NCBI RefSeq assembly: GCF_948329825.1
Contig: NZ_CAOJCM010000004.1
Coordinates: forward strand, 310,001 to 374,000
DNA: 64,000 bases
Direction of reading: 5' to 3'
Source of the DNA: Paenibacillus sp. JJ-100
GTDB lineage: Bacteria > Bacillota > Bacilli > Paenibacillales > Paenibacillaceae
The position numbers were made by a program, and so were the translations under genes. This document shows positions 1 through 13,307 of this stretch, piece after piece (positions within the stretch are counted from its first letter, which is position 1; each line of letters opens with the position of its first letter). The notes below the pieces were generated by a model. That model was not told the origin of the DNA. It worked only from the letters and a program-made list of their open reading frames with translations, and did no database searches.

Positions 1-14
1 GGGAGTAGATTTGC

Positions 15-1421
15 ATGAAAAGAAAGCGCTTAATTGGTGTTCTTATCTCTCTAATCATGTTGACTTCAATTATTGCCGGATGTACAGGTAGCGGAAGCAA
101 CAAGAATGAATCAGCAGGAGGGACTTCCGGCGACAAAGAGAAGGTAGATCTTAAGGTTTGGTTGACACCGCAATGGAAAGGTGTTGTGAATGCATCGGAA
201 TCCGGCGCTGACTATGACAGCTTCCTAAAACATGCAGCGGACAAGTTTGCTAAGCAATATGATAAATATGATGTGAAGATAGATGTAGAAGTGGTTGCTG
301 GTGATCAACGTGATCAGCTACTCAACGTCAATCTCAGTAGCAACACACCTCCTGATGTGTTTTTTGAGAGCGTTTTCGCCATGGGTGATTACGTTCACCG
401 AGGAGCTATGGTACCTCTGAATGACATTGTGGATGAAGCAGCTAAAGAAGATATCGACCAAAGCTATTGGGACGCAGTAACGTTCGGAGATGATATTTAC
501 TTCTATCCGTTCCAACATAATCCGGGTACTCTGGCGTATAACGCTGATATGTTCAGAGCCGCTGGCTTAGAGAAATATATCGGCGGAGAAAATGATATCC
601 AAACTTGGACGTTGGCAGAATACGAAGAGATCTTGAAAGGTCTTAAAGAAAATCTTCCAAAAGATAAATATTCCAACACTCACCCAATGTCCCTGTTCGC
701 TTTGAATACTCAAGGGGATACATGGAACCTTGCTTATCTCAGAATGTTTGGCAATAAGTTCTTTGACGAAGAAGGAAACATTGTTCTAGATGATGCTAAT
801 GGCGTTAAAGCAGTAGCATGGCTGAAAGATCTTAAAGATGGAGGGTACACCAATCCTGGTCCGGAATCAGTATCTTCCAACGATGCTAACGGTATGTTCC
901 AGAACCAGCAACTTGCGATCAGCTTCTCGAACCCAATGTTGTTCAATAACACAAAAGCGGATATGGAAAGCGGCAAATTGAACAAGTTCGATGTTCGTCT
1001 TGCTAACATTCCATCCGAAAGCGGAGATCCACTATCCTTTACGTATGTAGTTGGTGCAAGCGTATTCCAATCGAAGGATGAAAAGAAAGTCGAAGCTGCA
1101 AAAGATTTCGTGAAGTTTTTCTCGACAGATCCAGAATTAGTGAAATCGTCAGTGAACAGCATTCCAGTTAGAAGTTCTGTTGTTGAGGAATTCAAGGACG
1201 AGAAACCTCTATTCGCTGCCTATGATAAAAATTCCCAATATCTGTTTAACTTCACAGGCAACGTTCCAGGCTACAGTCAGTTAAGAGAAGTACTGTATCC
1301 AGAGCTTCAAGCGCTCTATACGGGTGCCAAAACACCTGAAGAAGTGGCAAAAGATTATCAAACTAAAGGTAATCAAGTGATTCAAATGAATAAAGAAAGC
1401 TCAGTTATTTATCAAAAATAG
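15..1421 (+). CDS. Sugar (probably sialic acid) ABC transporter substrate-binding lipoprotein
   Basis: Family 1 extracellular solute-binding protein of 468 residues, expected to bind a sugar outside the membrane and pass it to the two permeases that follow. It has a lipoprotein signal peptide: basic MKRKR, a hydrophobic stretch and a lipobox IAGC with the acylated Cys at residue 23, then a Ser/Gly/Asn-rich tether. GGGAG stands 9 bases before the ATG. It heads the visible part of an operon with nanE, nanK and a YhcH-family gene, so sialic acid or N-acetylmannosamine is the likely ligand. That substrate is inferred from context; the protein alone only says sugar. Confidence 0.85.
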   Translation: MKRKRLIGVLISLIMLTSIIAGCTGSGSNKNESAGGTSGDKEKVDLKVWLTPQWKGVVNASESGADYDSFLKHAADKFAKQYDKYDVKIDVEVVAGDQRDQLLNVNLSSNTPPDVFFESVFAMGDYVHRGAMVPLNDIVDEAAKEDIDQSYWDAVTFGDDIYFYPFQHNPGTLAYNADMFRAAGLEKYIGGENDIQTWTLAEYEEILKGLKENLPKDKYSNTHPMSLFALNTQGDTWNLAYLRMFGNKFFDEEGNIVLDDANGVKAVAWLKDLKDGGYTNPGPESVSSNDANGMFQNQQLAISFSNPMLFNNTKADMESGKLNKFDVRLANIPSESGDPLSFTYVVGASVFQSKDEKKVEAAKDFVKFFSTDPELVKSSVNSIPVRSSVVEEFKDEKPLFAAYDKNSQYLFNFTGNVPGYSQLREVLYPELQALYTGAKTPEEVAKDYQTKGNQVIQMNKESSVIYQK

Positions 1422-1435
1422 ATAAACATTTCATG

Positions 1436-1474
1436 ATTACCAGCCTTAAGTTTTATCATTTTAAGGCTGGTAAT
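1436..1474 (+). promoter_or_regulatory. Intercistronic hairpin between binding protein and permease genes
   Basis: A perfect 14-bp inverted repeat (1436-1449 and 1461-1474) with an 11-base loop follows the binding-protein gene. No T-run follows; the permease RBS GAAAGGAAAG comes next. Such hairpins often protect the upstream mRNA, so that more binding protein than permease is made. That role is inferred. Confidence 0.6.
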
Positions 1475-1490
1475 TAGAAAGGAAAGCGAT

Positions 1491-2366
1491 ATGAAACTGC
1501 GTAATCAATCCTTCAAAGAAAGTCTAACGGGCTATTTGTTCATTTCGCCTCAAATGTTAATTTTTTTGATCTTCCTAGTCTATCCAATATTTGAAGGCAT
1601 AAGGCTAAGCTTGTATCAGATCAGCTATACAAGCGAGAAGTTTGTAGGACTGAACAATTACGTGACATTATTTAATGATCCTGTATTTTTCAAAGCGCTC
1701 CTGAACACGGTTGTTTTTGTAGTGTGTATCGTTGTCCTTACGGTAGGCTTTGCGTTATTCGTTGCTTCCGCCGTGTTCGACAAAAATGACAAATATGTTT
1801 CATTCATTCGAGGAAGTTATTATATCCCTGTCATGGTATCGATGGTTGTAATGAGTATGGTGTGGAGCTTTCTATTGAATCCAGCTAACGGACTCATTTC
1901 TTACTTATCTCAGGAAGTAGGTCTGGGCACAGTCAATCTACTAGGGAAAACAACGACGGTACTGCCGGTTATCATATTCGTTACATTCGCGACAAATGTT
2001 GGACAAGCGATCATTCTCTATATTGCTGCGATGATTGGAGTGCCTAAAGATTTATTTGAAGCGGCAGAAGTGGATGGAGCTAACAGATGGCATGTCATTA
2101 CTAAAATACTGATTCCATCGGTCACCTCAACGACGATCTATATTGCCATCATCAACATCATTGCTGTATTGAAAATATTTGTCGTCATCCAGCTCTTGAC
2201 GGGTGGTGGACCGAACAATGCATCTGTAACACTCATGTACTACCTTTATAATAACGCTTTCAAATATAACCAGCTCGGCATAGCTTCTGCTGTTGGAGTT
2301 ATTATGTTCCTGATTACGATATTGTTATCGGTACCTCAGCTCAGAGCTTTGATCAAGGATAAGTAA
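1491..2366 (+). CDS. Sugar ABC transporter permease (MalF/UgpA type)
   Basis: Integral membrane permease of 291 residues with about six transmembrane helices, first of a pair. The EAA loop that docks the ATPase is visible as EAAEVDGA near residue 190. It would form a heterodimer with the next gene product. No ATPase gene lies in the cluster, which is common for Firmicute CUT1 importers that share a general MsmX/MsmK-type ATPase encoded elsewhere. RBS GAAAGGAAAG precedes the ATG. Confidence 0.88.
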   Translation: MKLRNQSFKESLTGYLFISPQMLIFLIFLVYPIFEGIRLSLYQISYTSEKFVGLNNYVTLFNDPVFFKALLNTVVFVVCIVVLTVGFALFVASAVFDKNDKYVSFIRGSYYIPVMVSMVVMSMVWSFLLNPANGLISYLSQEVGLGTVNLLGKTTTVLPVIIFVTFATNVGQAIILYIAAMIGVPKDLFEAAEVDGANRWHVITKILIPSVTSTTIYIAIINIIAVLKIFVVIQLLTGGGPNNASVTLMYYLYNNAFKYNQLGIASAVGVIMFLITILLSVPQLRALIKDK

Positions 2367-2383
2367 AGTGAGGGATAATCAGC

Positions 2384-3229
2384 ATGTCGCAAAAAATTAA
2401 AAACAAGAAAAAGATGGAACGGTTTGATCTTGTAACCAACGTGGCCGTTACCTTTTTCGCGATAGTTAACTTGTTCCCTTTATATTGGCTATTTACGAGT
2501 TCCCTTAAGAACAGCTCGGATGTTGTCAAAATGCCGCCTGACTGGTGGCCAACATCGATCACATTTTCTAACTATGTGGATGTGTTCCAAAGTCAGCCAG
2601 CTATAAGATGGGCATTTAACAGCATCGTCGTATCAGGACTAGCTACGGTTCTCGTTATCGCTGTAGGAGCGATGGCGGCTTATGCATTCTCCAAGATTCA
2701 GTTTAAAGGTAAAAATGTTATCTTTATTATTTTTATTTCAAGCTTAATGATTCCTAAAGAAATCATGATCGTTCCATTATTCCGAATCATACAGGATTTC
2801 GGAATGGTGAACAGTTACCATGGTATGATCTGGCCGAACGTTGCTACTGCATTTGGTGTGTTCTTGCTGAAAGGGTTCTTCGATGCGACACCTAATGCCT
2901 TGAGAGAAGCGTCTAGAATCGATGGCGCGGGGGAGTGGAGAACGTTCACTCAGATTATGCTTCCGATCATTAAACCGGGTATTGGTGCTCTATTCATCCT
3001 GAACTTTGTTCAAGTGTGGAATGACTACTTGTGGCAATTAGTTATTGGACAAGACAAAAACATGAAGACCTTGATGGTAGGTACTGCGACACTGATGCAG
3101 GATCTTAACCCGAACTTCGCCTACAAAATGGCAGGGGCTACCGTTGCAGCGATTCCAATGTTGATCATCTTCTTATTATTCCAAAGATACTTTACTCAAG
3201 GGATGACTGCTGGAGCTGTCAAAGAATAA
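2384..3229 (+). CDS. Sugar ABC transporter permease (MalG/UgpE type)
   Basis: Second permease, 281 residues, starting 17 bases after the first one ends. It has about six transmembrane segments and the EAA loop EASRIDGA near residue 180, followed by the usual LPIIKPG sequence. It completes the channel heterodimer for the imported sugar. Its place directly before nanE and nanK supports an amino-sugar substrate. Confidence 0.88.
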   Translation: MSQKIKNKKKMERFDLVTNVAVTFFAIVNLFPLYWLFTSSLKNSSDVVKMPPDWWPTSITFSNYVDVFQSQPAIRWAFNSIVVSGLATVLVIAVGAMAAYAFSKIQFKGKNVIFIIFISSLMIPKEIMIVPLFRIIQDFGMVNSYHGMIWPNVATAFGVFLLKGFFDATPNALREASRIDGAGEWRTFTQIMLPIIKPGIGALFILNFVQVWNDYLWQLVIGQDKNMKTLMVGTATLMQDLNPNFAYKMAGATVAAIPMLIIFLLFQRYFTQGMTAGAVKE

Positions 3230-3254
3230 CTACTAAGTTGTGGAGAGGGAACTT

Positions 3255-3944
3255 ATGAAAATAAACAGTAATGTTCTTGAACAGATTAAGAGAAAACTCA
3301 TTGTTTCTTGCCAGGCATTGCCAGACGAACCGCTGCATAGTCCGTTTATTATGGGAAGAATGGCATATGCAGCTTACTTAGGTGGAGCTTCAGGGATCCG
3401 GGCTAACAGTGTTGCGGATATCAAAGAAATTAAAACAACGGTCTCATTGCCGATCATTGGTATTATCAAAGAAGTGTATGGGGACTGTCCTGTATTTATC
3501 ACACCAACGATGAAGGAAGTCGATGCACTGTGTAACGAGGGCGTAGACATTATAGCGATGGATGCGACGGATCGAGTGCGTCCAGATGGTTCGACTATTT
3601 CCGAATTGTTCCCGCGCATCAGAGCGAAGTATCCAGATCAACTGTTTATGGCAGATTGCTCTACCTACGAAGAAGCAGTCACTGCTGTTGAACTTGGGTT
3701 CGATCTCATTGGAACGACTTTAAGTGGATATACGGAAGCGACGAAGAGCAATGAATTGCCTGATTTTAAATTGGTAGAGAAGCTCACCCGTACGTTATCG
3801 GTTCCGATCATTGCAGAAGGCGGTATTTCCACCCCGGAAGAATTGGGAAAATTATTTGATCAGGGCATATATGCAGCAGTTGTGGGCTCGGCCATCACGA
3901 GACCGATGGATATCACCAGAAAATTTGCCGCAGTCGTGGAGTAG
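3255..3944 (+). CDS. nanE: N-acetylmannosamine-6-phosphate 2-epimerase NanE
   Basis: NanE converts ManNAc-6-phosphate to GlcNAc-6-phosphate in sialic acid catabolism, in the cytoplasm. The TIM-barrel protein shows [10 protein letters not shown] near the N-terminus, IIGIIK, and the C-terminal phosphate-binding EGGIST plus VGSAITRP. The ATG at 3255 is chosen over the in-frame GTG at 3240 because GGAGAGGG lies just before it; this gives 229 residues, normal for the family. It is followed 3 bases later by the kinase gene. Confidence 0.92.
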   Translation: MKINSNVLEQIKRKLIVSCQALPDEPLHSPFIMGRMAYAAYLGGASGIRANSVADIKEIKTTVSLPIIGIIKEVYGDCPVFITPTMKEVDALCNEGVDIIAMDATDRVRPDGSTISELFPRIRAKYPDQLFMADCSTYEEAVTAVELGFDLIGTTLSGYTEATKSNELPDFKLVEKLTRTLSVPIIAEGGISTPEELGKLFDQGIYAAVVGSAITRPMDITRKFAAVVE

Positions 3945-3947
3945 CAG

Positions 3948-4832
3948 ATGAGCATAAAGATCTTGGCGGCTGATATCGGCGGAACGAATACGAAGATGGC
4001 CATCTGCGATGAACGGGGACATATCGAACAATTCAAGGAATATTCAACAGAGGCTCATTTGGGTGGTACACACCTTATGGAAAGACTGATATCTCAGATG
4101 GACATGTATGCTGATTTTGATGCGATTGCCATTAGTACGGCTGGGCAAGTGAATTCGGAAGAAGGGTATATTTCCTATGCCAATGAGAACATTCCGAATT
4201 ATACTGGAATGAAGATCAAGGAGATCCTTGAGGAACGGTTTCACAAGCCCGTTAAAGTCGAGAACGATGTTAATGCGGCTGCGCTAGGAGAGGCCTACTT
4301 CGGCGCAGCCCAACTGTATCCAGATTTTTTATGTCTTACGTTTGGTACGGGGATCGGCGGCGCCATTATTATCAATCGTCAAGTCTACCGAGGTGCTAAT
4401 GGATCAGCGGCGGAGTTTGGTCATATGTTCACCCATTCCGTGTCTGAGATGAATGGAGACATTATGAAACCCTACTACGAAACTTATGCCTCTACAACAG
4501 CGCTAGTTCGGATGGCTAAGCAAGTCGATTCGGAAGTTGTGGACGGGCGAGTTTTTTTTGGTAAAATAGAAGAGATGAACGATAAATTCACACCAATTCT
4601 GCATTCCTGGGTTAGAGAAGTTGCTACTGGATTAGCATCACTTATTCATATTTTTAACCCATCTGCTATTATTGTAGGTGGCGGAGTGATGGAGCGCCAT
4701 GACTTAGTTGAATTGGTCGATAAACAAACCAAAGAATGGATTATGGCAAGCTTTGCAGATGTGAAGATTGTTAAGGCTGCCCTCGGCAATAAAGCGGGTC
4801 TACTGGGTGCAGCATCATTGTTTTTGCGCTGA
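3948..4832 (+). CDS. nanK: ROK-family N-acetylmannosamine kinase NanK
   Basis: ROK sugar kinase of 294 residues, expected to phosphorylate N-acetylmannosamine for NanE. The N-terminal ATP-binding motif DIGGTNTK is intact, as are the END motif (ENDVNAAALGE), GTGIGGA, and EFGH in the active-site region. The usual ROK zinc motif CxCGxxGCxE that follows is missing; the stretch reads SEMNGDIMKPYYETYAS with no Cys. Position between nanE and an RpiR regulator favours NanK over glucokinase, but substrate is inferred from context. Confidence 0.82.
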   Translation: MSIKILAADIGGTNTKMAICDERGHIEQFKEYSTEAHLGGTHLMERLISQMDMYADFDAIAISTAGQVNSEEGYISYANENIPNYTGMKIKEILEERFHKPVKVENDVNAAALGEAYFGAAQLYPDFLCLTFGTGIGGAIIINRQVYRGANGSAAEFGHMFTHSVSEMNGDIMKPYYETYASTTALVRMAKQVDSEVVDGRVFFGKIEEMNDKFTPILHSWVREVATGLASLIHIFNPSAIIVGGGVMERHDLVELVDKQTKEWIMASFADVKIVKAALGNKAGLLGAASLFLR

Positions 4833-4859
4833 ACATAATGAATGAAAGGTGGTGGTGGG

Positions 4860-5714
4860 ATGCGCACTGTCGATATTTTCACAACCATTCATTCCAAGTA
4901 CAATAATCTTACCCATACGGAAGCGAAAGTAGCGGACTATATTCTGGATAATGCCAAAGAGGTTGTGTACATGTCAATTACAGACCTCGCAGATGTTTGC
5001 GGAGTAGGAGAATCCAGTATATTCAGGTTCTGCAAATCACTCCAGTATAAGGGATACCAGGATTTTAAGATTGCGCTAGCTCATAGCATTACGATTGGGA
5101 ATGAAATACCGCAGCTAACAGATAAGGTTCTGATGAATGACACAACACATGAAGTGGCATCCAAAGTACTTTCATCTAACATCAGTGCATTGAATGAAAC
5201 ATTTAAATTAATTGATTATGACAAAATGGATCAAACGATTGACTACTTTCTCCAGGCAGACCGGATCATATTTTTTGGAGTAGGATCTTCATTAATGACG
5301 GCCATGGAAGCTAAGATCAAGTTTATGCGAATTATGAATAAAACAGAATGTACCATTGACTCCCATCTGCAGATGATGTCCGCAGCATTGATGACGGAAC
5401 GGGATGTCGCCGTTATTATCTCGTATTCGGGTTCAACCAAGGATACGATTGAAATCGCGAAGAAGGCAAAAGAACGCGGGGCAACCGTCATATCGATTAC
5501 TAGATTCGTGAAGTCCCCACTCACTTCCTATTCGGATCTAACATTGCTCTGTGGTGCGAACGAAGGTCCACTTCAAGGGGGATCACTATCTGCGAAGATT
5601 TCACAGCTGTATTTGCTGGATGTTCTATACGTCGAGTATTTCAAGAGAACGTATACGGAATCTATAACGAATAAGGAACAGACAGCCGGATCCGTTACTT
5701 CTAAACTTCTATAA
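4860..5714 (+). CDS. RpiR/MurR-family transcriptional regulator with SIS domain
   Basis: Likely sugar-phosphate-responsive regulator of this operon, 284 residues. Residues 1-75 form the RpiR winged helix (TEAKVADYILDNAKEV, then ESSIFRFCKSL). The C-terminal half is a SIS phosphosugar-binding domain (GVGSS, then ISYSGSTKDTIE). The ATG at 4860 is used, not the one at 4842, because AAAGGTGGTGG sits between them as the RBS. The likely effector is a ManNAc or GlcNAc phosphate by analogy with NanR-type RpiR proteins; this is inference. Confidence 0.85.
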   Translation: MRTVDIFTTIHSKYNNLTHTEAKVADYILDNAKEVVYMSITDLADVCGVGESSIFRFCKSLQYKGYQDFKIALAHSITIGNEIPQLTDKVLMNDTTHEVASKVLSSNISALNETFKLIDYDKMDQTIDYFLQADRIIFFGVGSSLMTAMEAKIKFMRIMNKTECTIDSHLQMMSAALMTERDVAVIISYSGSTKDTIEIAKKAKERGATVISITRFVKSPLTSYSDLTLLCGANEGPLQGGSLSAKISQLYLLDVLYVEYFKRTYTESITNKEQTAGSVTSKLL

Positions 5715-5737
5715 ACATAACATTGGAGGGATCACTC

Positions 5738-6202
5738 TTGATTCTAGGTTCGATGTCATCATGGGAAGCACAGCGTAAATACGAACATAAAGTGATTGTG
5801 TCAGCGATGACAGAACTTCATAAAGTACTAGAAGGGAGTCCTCCTCTAGGCCGCACGGACATTAAGGGGGATCAGATGTATGTAACGATCATGGAATTCG
5901 ATGCTAAATCTTCGGAAGATCATCTAGCTGAGAGACATGAGTCTTATATCGATCTCCAATACTTAATTGAGGGCGAGGAGACCATCGGTTATTCGTCGCT
6001 AAGCAGTGATGTTAAACTGGCTAAACCGTATGACGGTGAACAGGATTATGCGCTGTATACTCCTGCCGAAGATGAAATATTGCTTCATCTTAAGCCTGGC
6101 ATGTTTGCGGTATTCTTCCCTAACGATATCCACAGACCGGGCATGGGACAGTCAGGCATAATTAAGAAGGCAGTTGTCAAGATTCATGTTAGCTTGCTCT
6201 AA
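5738..6202 (+). CDS. YhcH/YjgK/YiaL-family protein (NanQ-like)
   Basis: Cupin-like protein of 154 residues, related to E. coli YhcH/NanQ, which accelerates sialic acid anomer interconversion. Visible family features are the metal-site ERHESYIDLQYLIEGEE block and the C-terminal FFPNDIHRPG. The start chosen is the TTG at 5738, seven bases after GGAGGG; the ATG at 5753 is the alternative. It closes the operon, with a terminator right after. Confidence 0.82.
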   Translation: MILGSMSSWEAQRKYEHKVIVSAMTELHKVLEGSPPLGRTDIKGDQMYVTIMEFDAKSSEDHLAERHESYIDLQYLIEGEETIGYSSLSSDVKLAKPYDGEQDYALYTPAEDEILLHLKPGMFAVFFPNDIHRPGMGQSGIIKKAVVKIHVSLL

Positions 6203-6240
6203 GGGACAGAATTGAAATGGTTGATATATAAGATAGCAGT

Positions 6241-6274
6241 CTGACGTTGGTACTCTACCTGCGTCAGTTTTTTT
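6241..6274 (+). terminator. Intrinsic terminator of the nan-type operon
   Basis: CTGACG and GGT arms pair with ACC and CGTCAG (11-bp stem with one wobble and one mismatch), followed by seven T at 6268-6274. Confidence 0.8.
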
Positions 6275-6298
6275 ATGTCAATTTATTGATGAAAAAAT

Positions 6299-6360
6299 AC
6301 ACCCCCTAGAATTCAATGGATAAACTAGACGTTTAATCCTTTGTCCATTCTAAGGGGTGT
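6299..6360. repeat. 62-bp imperfect palindrome, possible IS remnant
   Basis: Arms 6299-6312 and 6347-6360 match at 13 of 14 positions (ACACCCC.TAGAAT). The inner flanks keep partial similarity (ATGGATAAAC versus TGGACAAAGG). It lies between convergent genes with no T-run. It could be the two ends of an insertion sequence with the interior lost, or a plain hairpin. Confidence 0.4.
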
Positions 6361-6445
6361 GGTGCATAATCGTTTTATTCGCACACGACTCTTTTTATCC
6401 TATATTCAAGAAAAACGCTGTAATTGGCTCTTTTCGAAGCAAATT

Positions 6446-8470
6446 TTATATATTAAACTTTGTAACTAACTTCTGAAGATTCTCTGCCATATCAGCAAGT
6501 TCTTGAGCAGTATGTGCAATTTCATGAATTGAGGCCAACTGTTCTTCAACCGCCGCTGAAGTTGTTTGTGCTCCTTCTGCATTAACTTCCGAAAACTTCG
6601 CAAGCTCTTGAACCGAAGCGGACACTTCCTCCGTTCCTGCTGACATCTGCTCAGATACAGCAGAGATACTCTGGATCTGTTCTATAATACGGGCCGTTGA
6701 ATGTTCGATGGTAGCGAACAGGGAGGCTGCCTCATTACTGATGCGCAATCCTTCTCCAACCTGAGTACTTACGTTACCATTCATTGTCGTATTCGATTGT
6801 TGAATCAGCTCATCCATCTTCGTAATCGTCTCCCCGATATCTTGAGCAGTACGCTTGGATTGTTCGGATAGTTTGCTTACCTCTCCAGCAACGACAGCGA
6901 AGCCGCGGCCATGTTCCCCAGCTCTGGCAGCCTCAATGGCAGCATTAAGGGCTAACAGATTAGTCTGATTGGCGATATCCGTGATGGCTTCATTCATTTT
7001 TCTAGTTTCAATAGAGAGATTCGCCAAGTCTTCAATCATAGCTGTAGATTCGCTTACAGCCTCAAGAATGCGATTCATTTGTTCACTAACGTTTTCGATA
7101 GATACTCTACCCTTAGTCACATCTTGCTCTGTTTGGATAGCGGAATCTACAATTGTATTCGCAGCTTCTGCTATAGAGCCAACGCCTTTGGCCATTTCTT
7201 CTACAGATATAGCCGTTTGGTTGGAAGTTTCCGCTCCATTAATAGCATTATCTGCACTTTCTTGTATAATTTCAGCTACATGCTGAACCGATTGAACAGT
7301 CTGATCTGTACTTTCTCTGATGGTTGAGGAAGAGGATGCCAGCTTCGTAGAGGTCTGGCTAAGTTCTTTAACCACGGAGTAGAGTGATAATGTCATTTCA
7401 TTAAAGTCTTCAGCAAGAGCTTTGAATTCATCATCTTTTTTGAGCTCTACCTTATTGGTGAAGTCCCCATTCCTTACGCTTCTCGTTCCCTGCTTTAATT
7501 TTCTGATAGGAATAAGGAATGCGCGGATGGCAATCGTTATCAATGCAGCAGTTAACAAGAAAGCAATACTAACGACTAACAGGGTTGTTTTAAATATTGG
7601 CTTGGCCGCTACAGTATAATCTGCTGTACCAATCATGGCTGCAATGGTCCAGCCTGTCATCGGTTCTTTTGTCGTATATAATTCCAATTCATTACCTTCG
7701 AGCTCAAAATGATATTTGTTGATATGAGCATATTTCTCTTTTTTCTCATCAGGAATACTCACATCACTACTTGGATCAAAGACTCCTCCAGGTACAAAGA
7801 AATTAATATCAAATACATACCCGGCACCCGCAACAATAGTATTATTCTCATCCGTTACAGTCATAGTACCGTTATCGCCGATTTGGGCGAGTTTTACTGC
7901 TTCTGCTAACATATTTTGGTTAATAGTGAAATTTAACACACCCTGGCCATCGTTGAGGGTATGTGAAAAGTTGTATTCGAATTGTCCCGTTAAAGATTCC
8001 TCAGCAGTCTCAGATGAAAAGGCAGTTTGTCCAGATTTATTCAATCCAGCTACATACCATTTGGCTTCAGTTGGTTTATATTCGCTGGATTCGCTCTGAG
8101 GGTAGGTGACGTATTCTCCCTTACTATTTACAAGATGAACTCTAGTAACCTCTGGGAAGTTGCTTAGTACCCGCTCCAGTTGTTGCTGCGTTGCAGCAGA
8201 AGTTATGCTCTTGGAATCTAATTCAGAAGCTAACAATTCAAGGTTATGAACTATTGGGGTCGTATGCAGGTTTATCATACTCGTTACAGTTGCTACATTG
8301 GAATAGATGCCGTTCTTAATTTTGAGCTCGATCTCTTGTTTAGCGCTCTCATAAGAGAAATAACCAATTAATACGCTGGGAATGATGAGGACAGCTAAAA
8401 ATGCTGCCGTTAAACGAGTGCTCATTAATTTTAAATGTTTTTTAATGAAAATCAATAATTTAGAAATCAT
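6446..8470 (-). CDS. Methyl-accepting chemotaxis protein with Cache sensor
   Basis: Membrane chemoreceptor of 674 residues. Order: short cytoplasmic N-terminus, TM1 about residues 19-38, extracellular Cache-type sensor about 40-290, TM2 about 295-317, HAMP, then the long coiled-coil signalling domain with the conserved hairpin tip [16 protein letters not shown] and [12 protein letters not shown] that contacts CheA and CheW. AGGGGGAAC precedes the ATG. The ligand is unknown. A sigma-D-like promoter lies upstream, as expected for a motility gene. Confidence 0.93.
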   Translation of the reverse strand: MISKLLIFIKKHLKLMSTRLTAAFLAVLIIPSVLIGYFSYESAKQEIELKIKNGIYSNVATVTSMINLHTTPIVHNLELLASELDSKSITSAATQQQLERVLSNFPEVTRVHLVNSKGEYVTYPQSESSEYKPTEAKWYVAGLNKSGQTAFSSETAEESLTGQFEYNFSHTLNDGQGVLNFTINQNMLAEAVKLAQIGDNGTMTVTDENNTIVAGAGYVFDINFFVPGGVFDPSSDVSIPDEKKEKYAHINKYHFELEGNELELYTTKEPMTGWTIAAMIGTADYTVAAKPIFKTTLLVVSIAFLLTAALITIAIRAFLIPIRKLKQGTRSVRNGDFTNKVELKKDDEFKALAEDFNEMTLSLYSVVKELSQTSTKLASSSSTIRESTDQTVQSVQHVAEIIQESADNAINGAETSNQTAISVEEMAKGVGSIAEAANTIVDSAIQTEQDVTKGRVSIENVSEQMNRILEAVSESTAMIEDLANLSIETRKMNEAITDIANQTNLLALNAAIEAARAGEHGRGFAVVAGEVSKLSEQSKRTAQDIGETITKMDELIQQSNTTMNGNVSTQVGEGLRISNEAASLFATIEHSTARIIEQIQSISAVSEQMSAGTEEVSASVQELAKFSEVNAEGAQTTSAAVEEQLASIHEIAHTAQELADMAENLQKLVTKFNI

Positions 8471-8556
8471 AGTATGTTCCCCCTTTTTTTGTGTGCACGG
8501 ATATCGCCTTGTTCATTTGATAGTCATCTCCCATATAATATATACCAATATATTAT

Positions 8557-8583
8557 ATATCGACATTTTTCGATGTTTTTTTA
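8557..8583 (-). promoter_or_regulatory. Sigma-D-type promoter of the chemoreceptor gene
   Basis: On the minus strand TAAA, 15 bases, GTCGATAT. The B. subtilis sigma-D consensus is TAAA-N15-GCCGATAT, so 11 of 12 positions match with exact spacing. It is about 85 bases upstream of the start codon. An AT palindrome (8533-8558, arms ATATAATATAT) overlaps its downstream edge. Confidence 0.7.
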
Positions 8584-8847
8584 CCCTGTTCGACATTATG
8601 ACATATTTTAAAAAAAGTCATGTACTGGTTGAATTAGGGCAGAATTCACATATCAACATAGATAGTGCTGTTTTTTTCTACATTCAATGCTCATTTAATA
8701 TTAGGTAATAGATGATTTTTTTACCGAGAGAGAAATAGATTGCTTCATGAGGGTCTACTTTTTGAATGATAATCTGATGCGGAATATTTTGTTGCAATTT
8801 GTCGATTTGAGGTTTTTGAAGATGCTATGGGTAAATTACATACAACA

Positions 8848-8899
8848 AAAGAAACGAGGAAGGCATGCGCAGTCAAGTGCACAGTCTCCTCGTTTCTTT
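8848..8899. repeat. 13-bp inverted repeat with 26-base loop
   Basis: AAAGAAACGAGGA at 8848-8860 is repeated in inverse at 8887-8899. It lies just beyond the terminator of the minus-strand importer gene. No T-run follows, so it may be a second stem or an old terminator. Confidence 0.5.
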
Positions 8900-8911
8900 G
8901 TTTGGATCATC

Positions 8912-8951
8912 AAAACCCCGCTTCTCCTTAAGTAAGGAGAAGCGGGGTTTT
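8912..8951 (-). terminator. Intrinsic terminator of the opuA-type operon
   Basis: Perfect 18-bp stem (8912-8929 with 8934-8951), four-base loop AAGT, A/T tails on both sides so it could work in both directions. It lies about 65 bases past the stop of the importer gene. Confidence 0.85.
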
Positions 8952-9015
8952 TGAAAGAAATAGTTAACAGGTGAAGACGTAACTAATCTGATGATTTTGG
9001 ATAAGATGCTCTGGT

Positions 9016-12805
<3,790 letters not shown>

Positions 12806-12936
12806 GTTTTCACCCCTTCTGATGTGTTGTGCACTTCGAACGGCTTTTAGCAGCCACAAGCCCATACACTTGTGCGCCCAGCCACGAAATCCGGTAATAT
12901 GTGCTTCGCTTCCCGTCTTTCTGGGTAACGGTTTGT

Positions 12937-12965
12937 ATTCTAACAATAGTTAACCAGTATATCAA
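12937..12965 (-). promoter_or_regulatory. Sigma-A promoter of the opuA-type operon
   Basis: Minus strand TTGATA, 17 bases, TAGAAT, about 130 bases before the opuAA start codon. Spacing is ideal and both boxes are one mismatch from consensus. Confidence 0.65.
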
Positions 12966-12988
12966 CTGAATAAACAGTACATAATGTT

Positions 12989-13008
12989 TGTACAGTAAAA
13001 ACTGTACA
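12989..13008. promoter_or_regulatory. Candidate GbsR-type operator
   Basis: Perfect dyad TGTACAGT-AAAA-ACTGTACA. It is about 25 bases upstream of the opuA -35 box, in the divergent region shared with the GbsR-like gene. A related half site (AACAGTACAT) lies at 12973-12982. Binding by the neighbour regulator is inferred. Confidence 0.5.
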
Positions 13009-13198
13009 GAGTTTTGCTCTCATATCCTCTGTTTAACTCCTTATTTTGGCTATCTAGGGTTCTTTACTTTTATAAATGCTTTTCCTACAATAGAAAACGA
13101 GCTGAATTAAAGCTTGATTATTTGGTTAAAAGATCATCGTAGGCGAAATGAAGCATGGTAAAGTTCCCAATATAAGTAATTGGGTGCGAGTGTTTCCT

Positions 13199-13219
13199 AG
13201 GATATAGGATATAGGATAT
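13199..13219. repeat. Three tandem copies of AGGATAT
   Basis: AGGATAT occurs three times without spacing just upstream of the GbsR-like gene. It may be slippage or a regulatory element; nothing further can be said. Confidence 0.6.
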
Positions 13220-13307
13220 CCAGTTGCATGCTTTCTCATGTAATATGAACTTTAACGTGCTGATTTTTTTTCCTAAGACTGGAATGTTCAGAATGGAGGT
13301 TGCAAGC

